Shown: positions 38,766 to 50,825 of the stretch, piece after piece
Numbering within the stretch: position 1 is the first letter of the stretch
Layout of the letters: each line of letters begins with the position of its first letter
DNA from: Pardosa pseudoannulata
Taxonomy: Eukaryota; Arthropoda; Arachnida; Araneae; Lycosidae
NCBI GenBank assembly: GCA_032207245.1
Contig: CM063502.1
Location: forward strand, 109,691,191-109,755,190
Length of the DNA: 64,000 nucleotides
Direction of reading: 5' to 3'
Position numbers and translations under genes: made by a program
Notes under the pieces: model-generated
Told to the model about the DNA's origin: nothing
The model's database searches: none
The model's input: only the letters and a program-made list of their open reading frames with translations

Positions 38766-41700
38766 AGAAAAAAAAAATTTAAACACTAATTTCATGTAAA
38801 TTGATGTCAAACAATTAATTGTAATAACAGCAATAGTGATTCAACAATCAAATTGTTACATTTTTAAAAATACATATTTCATTACGGTTATTACAATGCT
38901 GTATTATACATTTGATACAAACCAATAAAGATCAATATAAAGCTTGCTACAAAATTTTCTTTGAGCCTTATATAATTTTAAAACTTATTACATTTTAATT
39001 GCATTATTTTATATAGTCTTTACAAAATTAAAAAAAAAAATTCTTTTATCAGCTGAAAGGTGGCCGAATGTTTAGGGTACTGGCTTTATGGCTTTCAACA
39101 AACCAGATTAAAGGGAAGATGTATCCACCATCCATTGTCAATGGAACAAACCCATCAGAAGAGCAACAGAGAATACAGGTAAGAGAAACCAAGGTTACAG
39201 AAGATCAAAATATTGCAAGACAAAACAAATCCTGACAATTTTGTTTTTTGTTTTTAATTTCATGTAAATATACCTCAAACAATTAAATGTAAGTACAGCA
39301 ATAGTGATTCAACAATCAAATTGTTACATTTTTAAAAATACATATTTCATTACGGTTATTACAATGCTGTATTATACATTTGATACAAACCAATAAAGAT
39401 CAATATAAAGCTTGCTACAAAATTTTCTTTGAGCCTTATATAATTTTAAAACTTATTACATTTTAATTGCATTATTTTATATAGTCTTTACAAAATTAAA
39501 AAAAAAAATTCTTTTATCAGCTGAAAGGTGGCCGAATGTTTAGGGTGCTGGCTTTCGGGCTTACAACAAACCAGATTAAAGGGAAGATGTATCCACCATC
39601 CATTGTCAATGGAACAAACCCATCAGAAGAGCAACAGAGAATACAGGTAAGAGAAACCAAGGTTACAGAAGATCAAAATATTGCAAGAAAAAACAAATCC
39701 TGACAATTTTGTTTTTTGTTTTTAATTTCATGTAAATATACCTCAAACAATTAAATGTAAGTACAGCAATAGTGATTCAACAATCAAATTGTTACATTTT
39801 TAAAAATACATATTTCATTACGGTTATTACAATGCTGTATTATACATTTGATAAAAACCAATAAAGATCAATATAAAGCTTGCTACAAAATTTTCTTTGC
39901 GCCTTATATAATTTTAAAACTTATTACATTTTAATTGCATTATTTTATATAGTCTTTACAAAATTTAAAAAAAAAATCTTTTATCAGCTGAAAGGTGGCC
40001 GAATGTTTAGGGTACTGGCTTTATGGCTTTCAACAAACCAGATTAAAGGGAAGATGTATCCACCATCCATAGTCAATGGAACAAACCCAGCAGAAGAGCA
40101 ACAGAGAATACAGGTAAGAGAAACCAAGGTTACAGAAGATCAAAATATTGCAAGACAAAACAAATCCTGACAATTTTGTTTTTTGTTTTTAATTTCATGT
40201 AAATATACCTCAAACAATTAAATGTAAGTACAGCAATAGTGATTCAACAATCAAATTGTTACATTTTTAAAAATACATATTTCATTATGGTTATTACAAT
40301 GCTGTATTATACATTTGATAAAAACCAATAAAGATCAATATAAAGCTTGCTACAAAATTTTCTTTGCGCCTTATATAATTTTAAAACTTATTACATTTTA
40401 ATTGCATTATTTTATATAGTCTTTACAAAATTTAAAAAAAAAATCTTTTATCAGCTGAAAGGTGGCCGAATGTTTAGGGTACTGGCTTTATGGCTTTCAA
40501 CAAACCAGATTAAAGGGAAGATGTATCCACCATCCATAGTCAATGGAACAAACCCAGCAGAAGAGCAACAGAGAATACAGGTAAGAGAAACCAAGGTTAC
40601 AGAAGATCAAAATATTGCAAGACAAAACAAATCCTGACAATTTTTTTTTTAATTTCATGTAAATATACCTCAAACAATTAAATGTAAGTACAGCAATAGT
40701 GATTCAACAATCAAATTGTTACATTTTTAAAAATACATATTTCATTATGGTTATTACAATGCTGTATTATACATTTGATAAAAACCAATAAAGATCAATA
40801 TAAAGCTTGCTACAAAATTTTCTTTGCGCCTTATATAATTTTAAAACTTATTACATTTTAATTGCATTATTTTATATAGTCTTTACAAAATTTAAAAAAA
40901 AAATCTTTTATCAGCTGAAAGGTGGCCGAATGTTTAGGGTACTGGCTTTATGGCTTTCAACAAACCAGATTAAAGGGAAGATGTATCCACCATCCATAGT
41001 CAATGGAACAAACCCAGCAGAAGAGCAACAGAGAATACAGGTAAGAGAAACCAAGGTTACAGAAGATCAAAATATTGCAAGACAAAACAAATCCTGACAA
41101 TTTTTTTTTAATTTCATGTAAATATACCTCAAACAATTAAATGTAAGTACAGCAATAGTGATTCAACAATCAAATTGTTACATTTTTAAAAATACATATT
41201 TCATTATGGTTATTACAATGCTGTATTATACATTTGATAAAAACCAATAAAGATCAATATAAAGCTTGCTACAAAATTTTCTTTGCGCCTTATATAATTT
41301 TAAAACTTATTACATTTTAATTGCATTATTTTATATAGTCTTTACAAAATTTTTAAAAAAAATTCTTTTATCAGCTGAAAGGTGGCCGAATGTTTAGGGT
41401 GCTGGCTTTCGGGCTTACAACAAACCAGATTAAAGGGAAGATGTATCCACCATCCATAGTCAATGGAACAAACCCAGCAGAAGAGCAACAGAGAATACAG
41501 GTAAGAGAAACCAAGGTTACAGAAGATCAAAATATTGCAAGACAAAACAAATCCTGACAATTTTTTTTTTAATTTCATGTAAATATACCTCAAACAATTA
41601 AATGTAAGTACAGCAATAGTGATTCAACAATCAAATTGTTACATTTATAAAAAATACATATTTCATTACGGTTATTACAATGATGTATTATACATTTGGT

Positions 41701-41834
41701 AACAATCAACAGAGATCAACATAAAGCATGTTACAAAATTTTCTTTACGTCTTATATAATTTTAAAACTTACTACATTTTAATTACATTATTTTATATAT
41801 TCTTTATAAAATTTTTAAAACAAAACCTTTTATC
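38619..41834. repeat. 460-468 bp tandem array built on a SINE-head fusion
   Basis: Unit anchors ('ctgaaaggtggccga') lie at 39,053, 39,521, 39,988, 40,455, 40,915 and 41,375, with periods of 468, 467, 467, 460 and 460. Each unit is: SINE head up to 'ggctttcgg' or 'ggctttatgg'; then 'gcttacaacaaaccagatta' and about 140 bp of the element at 38,619; then an AT-rich spacer ending in CTTTTATC. The left edge has the element without a SINE head, and the right edge (41,835) has the SINE intact. The units at 39,988, 40,455 and 40,915 are almost identical and each contains the same 96-codon frame, showing recent copying and not selection. Spacer A/T runs account for the length steps. Confidence 0.95.
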
Positions 41835-42014
41835 AGCCGAATGTTTAGGGTGCTGACTTTCGGTACCGGAGTTCGTGGGTTCGAATCCCACTGTGGCATG
41901 GATGTTCGTAGCCGTTCGAAATCGACTTTAAGCTGTAGGTCCCGGTCTCATTATCTCTCGTTTTGAAAAAAAAAATAGAGCACAACACTCCAAACCTAAC
42001 CAAAATCTTTTATC
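41827..42014 (+). mobile_element. tRNA-derived SINE, copy S9, with 8-bp target duplication; founder of the array junction
   Basis: The SINE occupies 41,835-42,006 between CTTTTATC at 41,827-41,834 and 42,007-42,014. The head 'cagccgaatgtttaggg' is followed by 'ttcggtaccggagttcgtgg', a B box GGTTCGAATCCC and the body to 'cactccaaacctaacc'. The same left junction (CTTTTATC then the SINE head) appears in all six array units, so the array formed after this insertion. Confidence 0.93.
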
Positions 42015-43084
42015 GAAATGATTTACAGTAAACTAAGCCTGTGTGACAATATCTTCTATTACCTTATTAATCATATGTAATAAAGGAAAATTTTTAAATT
42101 AAAAACATTTTCTCCAGCAAAAGCTATTATTATTAATTTTACTACCGAAGAATCAATATACTTTAAATGACCTATGTTCAATTTGAAACATAAATCTTGT
42201 GATTTTCTGGTTTTCTGTCCTTACGAAAGTATTGGGGTGAAAAAGTAATCTTTTCAGATTCGTTATAACACGCACCTTAAACAGTACGAAATTGCAAAAT
42301 AAATTACACGATATACATTCACTTTTCACATTAAGCACAAACATTCCATTAGACAAACTAATTATACGGCTTCCGTTGTCTCCTCCACGTGAATTCATCA
42401 TTGCTGACCCTTGCACAATACAGTACACGTAGAAATTATCCCGAAACAAATAGTCTTTAAATCACGATTTGATTCTGGTTTGCAAATAAAAGATGTAACT
42501 AGAAAATGTTTTGAGGTAACCCGTGACTTTATGCTCAAATCAATTATTCAATTTATTTGAAAAATATAATTTTTCTTCAGTTTTTTTTCTTCAATTACAT
42601 CGCGCGTTATAACCATTGTTTTTAAATTTTTCATTTTTATGACCACAATAAAGGTCGCATAATTAACTGAAATATAAAATAAATGAAAAGAAGAGTGCTG
42701 TTTGTGTGTTCTTAATGTTTTTGGCTCATATTTCTTTAAACAACGAATGCGGAAAGACAGACATGTTTATCACGACAGGTTCATTTTCCTCCGCATCATT
42801 ATGTCAGTCAGGATACAAAGAGAGCAAAGTATTACAGACTAATGCATGTACATCATGGTTTTCCCCATACACATTTCATCTGGTATCAATAACGTTTTGT
42901 TAGTATGCTCAGTGTATGGGATGCTTATTACTTCCTCAATTGGTACTTTTGGTCATCTATTATACGAATAGCATGTAACGTCATGGGTGGTTAATGGAGC
43001 ACTTGCAGCCTTTTTGAAAACAGAAAAACTCGTTTATGTCAAAGCATATTTCACTGAAAAAAGAGTCCATTTTGAAAAAGAAAT
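42015..43084. other. AT-rich non-coding stretch
   Basis: No gene recognised. Frames at 42,153-42,449 (-) and 42,706-42,903 (+) have no domain that I can identify. Confidence 0.5.
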
Positions 43085-43960
43085 GGCCAAGTCCCATGAA
43101 AGTAAAACCTTTTTTGGGAATTAATACTACCGTAAAAATTTTATTAGAATAGATATTGAAAAAATATATAAATACTTGTAATATTCTGTCCTACATTGCC
43201 TAGTAAAGTCGTATTTTGGTGTTCAGACTCGATCGACAGCTAGTCAGTTGTATTTGTCTGTGCATCATCTAATATTTTTTGCATAACTAAATTTAGTTTC
43301 AACCAATATTCAATTGTTTTCAATTGCTGATTATGTGAATATTGAGTTTTCAATTAAATTTATCCTGAATTTTATATCGAACTAACTTTATAATATTTTT
43401 CCTTAAATATTTTGATTGAAGAAGAGAATTGGAGAAAATAAATTAAGTCCCATGAAAATAAAAGTTTTTGAAAATTAATACTGCTGTATAAATGTTTTTA
43501 CACTAGATATAAAAAAAGATATATAAACACTTGTCAGTTAAATTTATCCTGAATTTTATATCGAACTAACTTTATAATATTTTTCCTTAAAAATTTTAAT
43601 TGAATAAGAGAATTGGAGAAAATAAATTAAGTCCCATGAAAATGAAAGTTTTTGAAAATTAATACTGTTGTATAAATGTTTTTACACTAGATATCGAAAA
43701 AGATATATAAACACTTGTAATACTCTATAATTCTTAGGAAAGCCATTTTTTGATGTCCAAACATGATGGACCACTATTAATCTAACTTATGTATGTGCAT
43801 CATCTAATATTTTCTACATAATGAAATATAGTTTTAGCCAATAAGTTTCCATTGTAACATTGCTGATTATGTGAGTTAATCTATAAGTTGTTTTATAATT
43901 AATTTTCACTCAAATTTATTCTGGACTTTATCAAATTTAATTTTCTAATATTTTCTGTTC
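43085..43960. repeat. Nested tandem duplications (about 184 bp within about 540 bp)
   Basis: 'aagtcccatgaaa' recurs at 43,089, 43,445 and 43,629. The segment 'tatcctgaattttatatcga' to 'acacttg' is duplicated exactly 184 bp apart (43,361 and 43,545) with high identity, so it is recent. The outer sequence, including 'gtgcatcatctaatatttt' and 'ctgattatgtga', is repeated at greater divergence from 43,089-43,350 to 43,629-43,900, an older event. Confidence 0.85.
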
Positions 43961-46220
43961 ATAAATTTTACTTCCTATAATTTTTCTGTGAATTTAGGAC
44001 TGACAGTCTGGTTTTCTTACAAAGATCTCTCATGTATAAGTCTGTATAATAAAACTGCTCATTTTAATAATAAAACAATGAAAAACATTTAATTTTAAGA
44101 AGATTTCTTTATACATTTTTTAATGCGAATACTCGTAGGAACTAACAAATCTGATAAGCAGTCTGCAGAAAGTGTAATATATAGATTTTATTCTATTATT
44201 TAATTATTATTTTTCATTTTTTATTACGATAATAAATTCCCTTTTTATAAATGAAAAAACATTTAACAAAACTTAAAAAAATCATTACTTGACTATTTTT
44301 TATTTCGATATACATGTTATTTTCTCCAAGAAAACTTTAATATTTTGCATAAACAATAACGTTATAATTATATAAGTTGCAATGAAGTTGGATAGTTTAA
44401 TTTCTATCTGAAGTAAATAATCGGTATTCTTCCAACGTCTGTAAAAAAAAAGTTTAAAAAAGCTGCTACGAATGAAAGAAATAAAATAAACGATTTCGTA
44501 TCGAAACGCATAGTTAATTCTTTGTCCCCTGACACCTTTATCGTTTCAAGGATAATTTTGGAACACTCCGAAATAGGCAAATTCCTATTAATTTTGTAAG
44601 AAGCAATAAGATGGGCATAACGAATTTCTTTAATACATTTGAATAAGATCATGAACCCGTCGGTCACTATTCTACGTTCAAAGAGTCTAGCGATAAGAAA
44701 CGGGAAAACAAATCACTCATGTTTTTATCCGACCGGTTAAATTGGAACAACCACACCTGTAAACGAGAAGTCTAGTGATTTATGCTACATTCCTCGCGTT
44801 TAAAAACTTCTTTAAAAAACGACCCTCAAACCTTTCACCTTGCCAACCACTCGTAATAAAAAGAGAAATTCTCCCCGATAAATTTTACTTGGTTTTTGTC
44901 AAAAACCATAAAAACCATGCCCCTAGAGTATAGACCCAGTCATAAAAGATCTCCAGGCTTAAGAGAGACATATAGTAACATGGAACTAGCCGTTTGATTA
45001 ATGATAGCGAATCTAAATGCTTCCTTAGTTCCGTCATTTTTATCGGTAAGGATAATTTTTAGTGGCACGCGGTGGCATTAGTCAGGAGGTTCTGTTAAGA
45101 GGTGTCACGGGTTATCTGTCTTGCGAGCAAAATGGCAAAACGAATCAAGGGTTCGTTTTCAGGCGTAAGATGTCATCGATTTAACACTAGACACCTGGCA
45201 AATTGAACCTTTAGCTTCTTTTGTGCGGGGGTGACTTATCGGCAAAACAACCTTTGGGATATTGCTATGAAAATGATAAAGGTGAAAGCGGAGAGTACGA
45301 TTCAAGTTCCACACCCATACACTTCATTCTCACAAAGGAAGGATCTTTTACCATTGATGCTAAGGGAATGTATGTATGAATGGATTAACATAAAGCTACG
45401 GGTGTCAGATGGATGATTTTAAGAAGGAAAGGCTATCTTCCAAAGAAGAATTTTCTGAAAAGAAGGAGGACCCTGTTTACTTAAATGGATGAAAAGGAAC
45501 AAAATTAATTTTTGTTGAAATAAAGGGAAGATAAGGTTTTTCTTACTTAAACCATAAAAACAAAATCAAAACTTTTATTTTTCAACTATATATGAGTAGT
45601 GTTTAAAACTTTAGATACTGAACTTTGGATAATACCGGCTTTTGTACTAAGTAATCGAATTCTAAGTATACACTTTCAGTTAAAAGCCTTAATTTTTCTG
45701 TCCCAATTTTGCTTAAAAGTGGGTAAATTACTTCTGAATGAATTTCAGGTATATACAGAAAGCTAGTCGACAGAACATTGCTCATATATATTATATATTT
45801 CTAGATATACCGGCCTATAACTGTGGGATAAAGATCTACTTTACATGAGAAGGAAAGTAAAACAAATAAATTTCTACCACTGTTTTTGTAAAAACCTTTT
45901 CTGTGAACTTCAGATAAAAATATCAAATTCGAGAGCAATTAAAATATTTTATATTTCTTCGAAGCCTTCCACTAAATCTAAATTATTTCTTTCTGTAAAA
46001 AACACTTCTCAATGAACATAATATAACTAAAACATTCATTATCATTATTATCCAACAAAAAATATAACAATTGTAATATTATTTTCCCTGTCTAGGAGAA
46101 TACTTTAATTTATTTTTGATCCAAAAATAATAATCTTGCAGCGAAATTTATCAGCTTTAAGAATAGTCTCACGTATTTCAGATTTCTTTAAAATCCGAAA
46201 AAAAGGTCGATTGTTTTCTT
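43961..46220. other. Non-coding, with a less AT-rich unique block at about 44,480-45,420
   Basis: The block has noticeably more G+C than its flanks, no similarity to any repeat in the window and no convincing reading frame. The 61-codon frame 45,231-45,416 lacks domain features. It may be a conserved regulatory region or an unrecognised old insert. Confidence 0.4.
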
Positions 46221-46641
46221 TCATTAAAAAGCACTTTTAAATGGATATCAAAATAAGTATTCATTATTTCAGCATAGTTTGTAGTCTAATGAGGTACTTA
46301 TACAATCGTGGGATTGTTTGTGCTGTCATTGAAAAAGCCTCGATTTATTTTTGTTCAAACATTATAAATGAAAACGTAAAACAGTTCAAATAGTTACATA
46401 TTTTTATTTAATGAACAAACCCTTTTTCTCAAAGCCGTTTAAATAAGAATCAATATAAACTCTTAATTTTACAAAATAATGATATTTAAAAGATTATTTT
46501 CCATTCAAAGTTTTTAAAAAGATTATTCATTTGTATATATGTTAATTTGAAGTAATTTCTGTAATTTAGAGATAAAAATATCATTGCAGATTATTACTTA
46601 CTTCCATACTGTTTCACTCCCTTTCACACGCAGAAATATAA

Positions 46642-46645
<4 letters not shown>

Positions 46646-46727
<82 letters not shown>

Positions 46728-46742
46728 GTATGTATATATATA
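46646..46742. repeat. (TA)n(TATG)n microsatellite
   Basis: A TA tract followed by a few TATG units, located inside the first of the two younger duplicate copies. Confidence 0.97.
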
Positions 46743-46819
46743 CATGTGTTTTGTATATTTTATATGCATTGATTGTATAAGGTACTGTTTCACTCCCTTT
46801 CACACGCAGAAATATAAAT

Positions 46820-46900
<81 letters not shown>
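46820..46900. repeat. (CA)n(TA)n microsatellite
   Basis: Paralogous position to the tract at 46,646 but with a CA block and no TATG block, so the two tracts have diverged since the local duplication. Confidence 0.97.
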
Positions 46901-46903
<3 letters not shown>

Positions 46904-47510
46904 GTGTTTTGTATATTTTATATGCATTGTTTGTATAAGATACTACTTGTCTATAAATAATAATCGAAGAAATAATTAGAAAATTGTAATGGAAAACATC
47001 AGATTAATAACATGGATGTTTACATTTGTATATAGATTTAAGGATATCATCTTTCCTAGTTTTTTTTCTTAAATAAGTGTAACATTTATTCCTTAATAAA
47101 GTACTTTTAAATGTATATCAAAATAAGTATTCATTATTTCATTACTTTTTACAGTCTAATGAGGTATTTAAACTCGAATTGTTTGCGCTGTCTCTTAAAC
47201 AGCCTTGATTTATTTTTGTCCCAAAAACAAATGAAAACACAAATCATTTGAAAGAGTTACATATTTTTATTTACTGAATCCTTTTTCTCAGTTTTTTAAA
47301 TAAAAATGAATATAAACTCTTCATTTTACATAATAATGATATTTAAAAGATTATTTTCCATTTAAAGTTTTAAAAAAGATGATTCATTTGTATATATGTT
47401 AATCGGAAGTAATTTTACATTTCTGAATTTTAGAAATAAAAATAATATTGTAGATTATTACTTAAGTTCTTGCACACACTGTTTTCCTCCCTTTCACACG
47501 TAAAAAATAA

Positions 47511-49803
47511 GAACTACTCTATTCTTTTATCAGTTACTATTGCCTTTGTGTCCAGCCTTTGGTATCGGTATTAAAGGTTTCAGATGAAAGGTTGTGTTTA
47601 TTGAAAAATTTAAATTAATGTTAGACTATATTATACAAGTAGTTTAAAGAATTTTTAAAAATAAATAACTTAATTTCAAAAACGAATATTACATTTTATT
47701 TTAATTTTCTTCATAAATGTAACACTGTATTTGGGGGGTTTTCTTTCCACTTGATAAAATAAAAGTAACTAAATTTCTTCCATAATCCATAATGTTTTTG
47801 GAATATTATAAAATAATGTTATTTCAGTTTAGAATATTTTGAATGTACTGATAGAAATGTGTTTTTTTTTCTATTTTGCGTACAGCTCCCTGAACAAAGC
47901 TTCACTGTATAATATCCCGCTTGTCTGTTTTAATTTCAGTTGTTCCACAATCAGATTTCCATTACCATAAAACATTTTAAATAGCATGTTGAAACAACTT
48001 TCCTCCTCAAAAGTCTCTTTGAAAACATGCAGCGACTCATCAAATGAAGCATGTCCACCGGCCACCCGCATTGTAGCCGCTGTATTTTACATCCCATCAT
48101 TTGGAAATCATCATCAAGAACGATCTTTTTGCCGAAGGAAAAAATTAGCTCTTACAGTAGTGCCTTTAATTACTGGCAGTGAGTAGGAATTCCAAATTTC
48201 TTCCCGTCCACCTTTTCTGTTATGGATGACGGGGCTGCTTTGGAGCAAAGGGTTAAATTCTTACCCATCAGGTAATCACGAGCGAAGTCCGCCTTCTATG
48301 CCGAAGGGTCAATAGGTTACAAAAGGGACCAAAGGCGGAACTATATTCGAATTCATTAAGCTAGCTGTTCGCTATTCGTTACATAAGAACATAAAAACAG
48401 GGATACATTATTTAAGTTCTAGATTAACCGCAGTTTCGAGATTTTAAGGCTGATAATAACCTTCAGAGATCCTTGGAAATGAACCACTAAGGGCAAAGGA
48501 CTGAGGACATCGCCAGAAAGCTACATACTGGCATCACGTTACTCTTGTTTGCTGAAACAGTATTGAACTTACCATTAATACACGTGAAATGAAAATTATG
48601 CTGTTAAAAATTTATTTAAAAAATACATAAAAAGCTTTAAAATAGTATACTTACACATAATTTAAAATTTTTCATAACGAATGAGCCGCTGTAGAGACAT
48701 TATGAATCAAAACATGTCAGTTACTTATACTTAAAATTTAAAAAACTTTTGAAAATTGAAGACGTAAAATATACTTTAAAATGTTTATATAGTTATGTAT
48801 AATAAAAGAAATACTCATCAGAATCAGTTTGTAATATTTATTGTAATGATAAATACAAAAACCTAACCTAAGATATAGCAGAAATCTTTTAAAGGAAAGA
48901 AGCCATCTTAAAAGTCTAATGATTTTTAAGTAAAAGTTACACTATGTAAAACAACATACAGAACCATTATAAAATAAAACAAATAAGATTCAATCATTTA
49001 TTTCATTATTTTATTGTTAAATTTTCAAGGTTTTTTTTATCTATATGTTTTATGTCTTATGCTAAAAATAAATCAAATGCAAGCTTAAGGTTCTATTATT
49101 TGTGGATTTAGAAATGTTTAGAGCATAAATTAGGGTTCAATTGAATTAGATAAGACTTTAAGATACGATTGAATTAATTCTTTTTCATTTTTTAATTAAA
49201 GTTTCGGAATCGAATGTATAACAGTTCCAATTGAATTCATGAAAATCCTTGGGTTTCTATATCATTCTTGTTTAGAAGTGGGAAGATGACTTAAAACTCT
49301 TAGAAATAAATATATGATATATAGAATTAAAAGTCTATTTCGGCATGAAAACTTTTGTGGTCATTGCTTTCAAAGGCTAACTAAATTAACAATATAACTA
49401 TATTTTTAAGCTATTGCAGATCAAATGTTTTAGACAAGACCCACCCTTTATTCAAAGTAAGGTAAAAAGTGTACATATAGTATTTAATCAGCTGCAAGAC
49501 TTCATCAAAGAAGTCTTTTAAAAGAAGGTTTTCAAATGAATAATAGATCAAATTTTTACAGAATTGTGTTATAGTTAATGCAAGTATTATAGATGAAATT
49601 TTACAGCAAAAAAAAAAAAAAAGTTTCATTCACGATAAATGAACTGCGTCAAGTAAGAATGAAGGGAAAAACTTTTGATCGTTTGTATATTTTACTTATT
49701 GGAGTGCATTTTTTAACAAATTAATTTTTTACAAATTTATATTACGAATTTCTGGGATACTTGTATATTTATTATATTCTATAAAAGAACTCCTTTTAAA
49801 AAT
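47511..49803. other. Non-coding, with a less AT-rich unique block at about 47,960-48,560
   Basis: The block is unique within the window and more GC-rich than its surroundings. The 66-codon frames on both strands (47,871-48,071 minus, 47,986-48,186 plus) overlap and neither shows a domain. The remainder is AT-rich background. It is a candidate regulatory region only by composition. Confidence 0.4.
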
Positions 49804-49950
49804 CAGTGATTCCAACTTAAAGATAGCAAAATTAGTCGATTTCTCTGAAAAAGAATAAAAAACTCTATATAACTATGTAATAACAAAATTACCATTTTAA
49901 CCTTGAAATATAATTTAATAATAAAAAATAATGTGTTATTTTATAGAAAC
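49804..49950 (+). mobile_element. Truncated relic of the hAT MITE at 50,346
   Basis: Starts 'cagtgattcc', like the intact element, and shares the contiguous internal block 'aaactctatataactatgta' to 'accattttaaccttga' (here about 49,860-49,905, there about 50,398-50,444). The piece between terminus and shared block differs and the right half is missing. Confidence 0.65.
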
Positions 49951-50337
49951 GAAGTCTGTATTACCGTACAAAGAATTTTTCAATAATATTGTTAATTTAC
50001 AAAACCATTGCAATGGTTAAGATTTAAGGAACAAATGTTTTAAGCAAAAGTCGCCTCTTTTCAAAAAAGTGGACAGAAGTTATTTTTTCTTCTTATATCA
50101 AAATTTTTATGCAGAGAAAAGTTTCAAATACAAAAATATTTTTATAGACATGCTCAAATGGGAAGAGTAGACCTTTTAAACTTCTGCCGTATAAACTATA
50201 CTTTACTAAGTGTTAAAAAAAAAAAAAAAACTTGAAAATGTAAGCGCCAGTAATGATACATGTAATATGTTTTTTATTTCATTAAAAATTTTTTAAAAAT
50301 TCTTTATAGACATTATTACTGTATATACGAGTGCTTG
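49951..50337. other. AT-rich non-coding stretch
   Basis: No feature recognised; an A-run lies at about 50,216-50,230. Confidence 0.45.
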
Positions 50338-50825
50338 CTCTAAATCAGTGATTCCCAAACTTTTGGATACACGGACAAAAAATTAATAAAAGTAATAAAA
50401 CTCTATATAACTATGTAATAACAAAATTACCATTTTAACCTTGATATATTTAATAATAGGTAAAAATAAAATATGAATAAATATTTTGACATTTTAATTG
50501 TTACCTTGAGTTTTATATAATAATATTTTTTTCAAATAAGAGTTGTTAGTGTGTTAAGATTTGACAATAAGCAATGAAATCTTCATCTCCTTTTAAGTGA
50601 ACAGCCAAAAAAGGGTTACCAATTTGTTTATTGCTATCCATTTTAACTTTCGTACAAATGGAAATGGGTCACAATTATTTTACTTTATGTTAAATATTTA
50701 GTGGTCCCTTAAACGTTTCCCAAATTCCCCAAATTAATATTTATGCACCATGTATTGTGTACCTGCAGCAGTAACATGAACCCTTGGGAGTCCGTAGGAC
50801 CTATTTTGGAACTACTACTCTAAAT
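50338..50825 (+). mobile_element. hAT-type MITE (472 bp) with perfect 8-bp target duplication
   Basis: The element 50,346-50,817 is bounded by CTCTAAAT at 50,338-50,345 and 50,818-50,825, the 8-bp duplication typical of hAT transposons. The left end CAGTGATTCCCAAACTTTTG matches the well-known CAGTGGTTCYCAAACTTT style of hAT termini. The right end reads inward as TAGTAGTTCCAAAATAGGTC, an imperfect inverted match. No transposase is present, so it was moved in trans. Confidence 0.9.

Larger units (their letters stand above)
46221..47510. repeat. Two-copy segmental duplication, about 870 bp apart, with internal microsatellite duplication
   Basis: Sequence 46,224-46,640 matches 47,092-47,507 in order and strand ('cttttaaatg.atatcaaaat', 'agtctaatgaggta', 'aaagattattttccatt', 'tcatttgtatatatgttaat', 'ctccctttcacacg'). 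A younger duplication of the end of copy 1 repeats 'tactgtttcactccctttca' through its (TA)n and the following 'catgtgttttgtatatttta' (about 46,607-46,780 and 46,783-46,940). Confidence 0.85.

Noticed and set aside
39880..41097. A three-member gene family encoding identical 96-residue proteins
   Set aside because: The frames are identical because the tandem DNA units are identical, including spacers; neighbouring units with small changes break the frame.
38619..41834. CRISPR-like array of regularly spaced repeats
   Set aside because: The repeat units are about 460 bp, contiguous and homologous over their whole length, in a eukaryotic setting; there are no short repeats with unique spacers.
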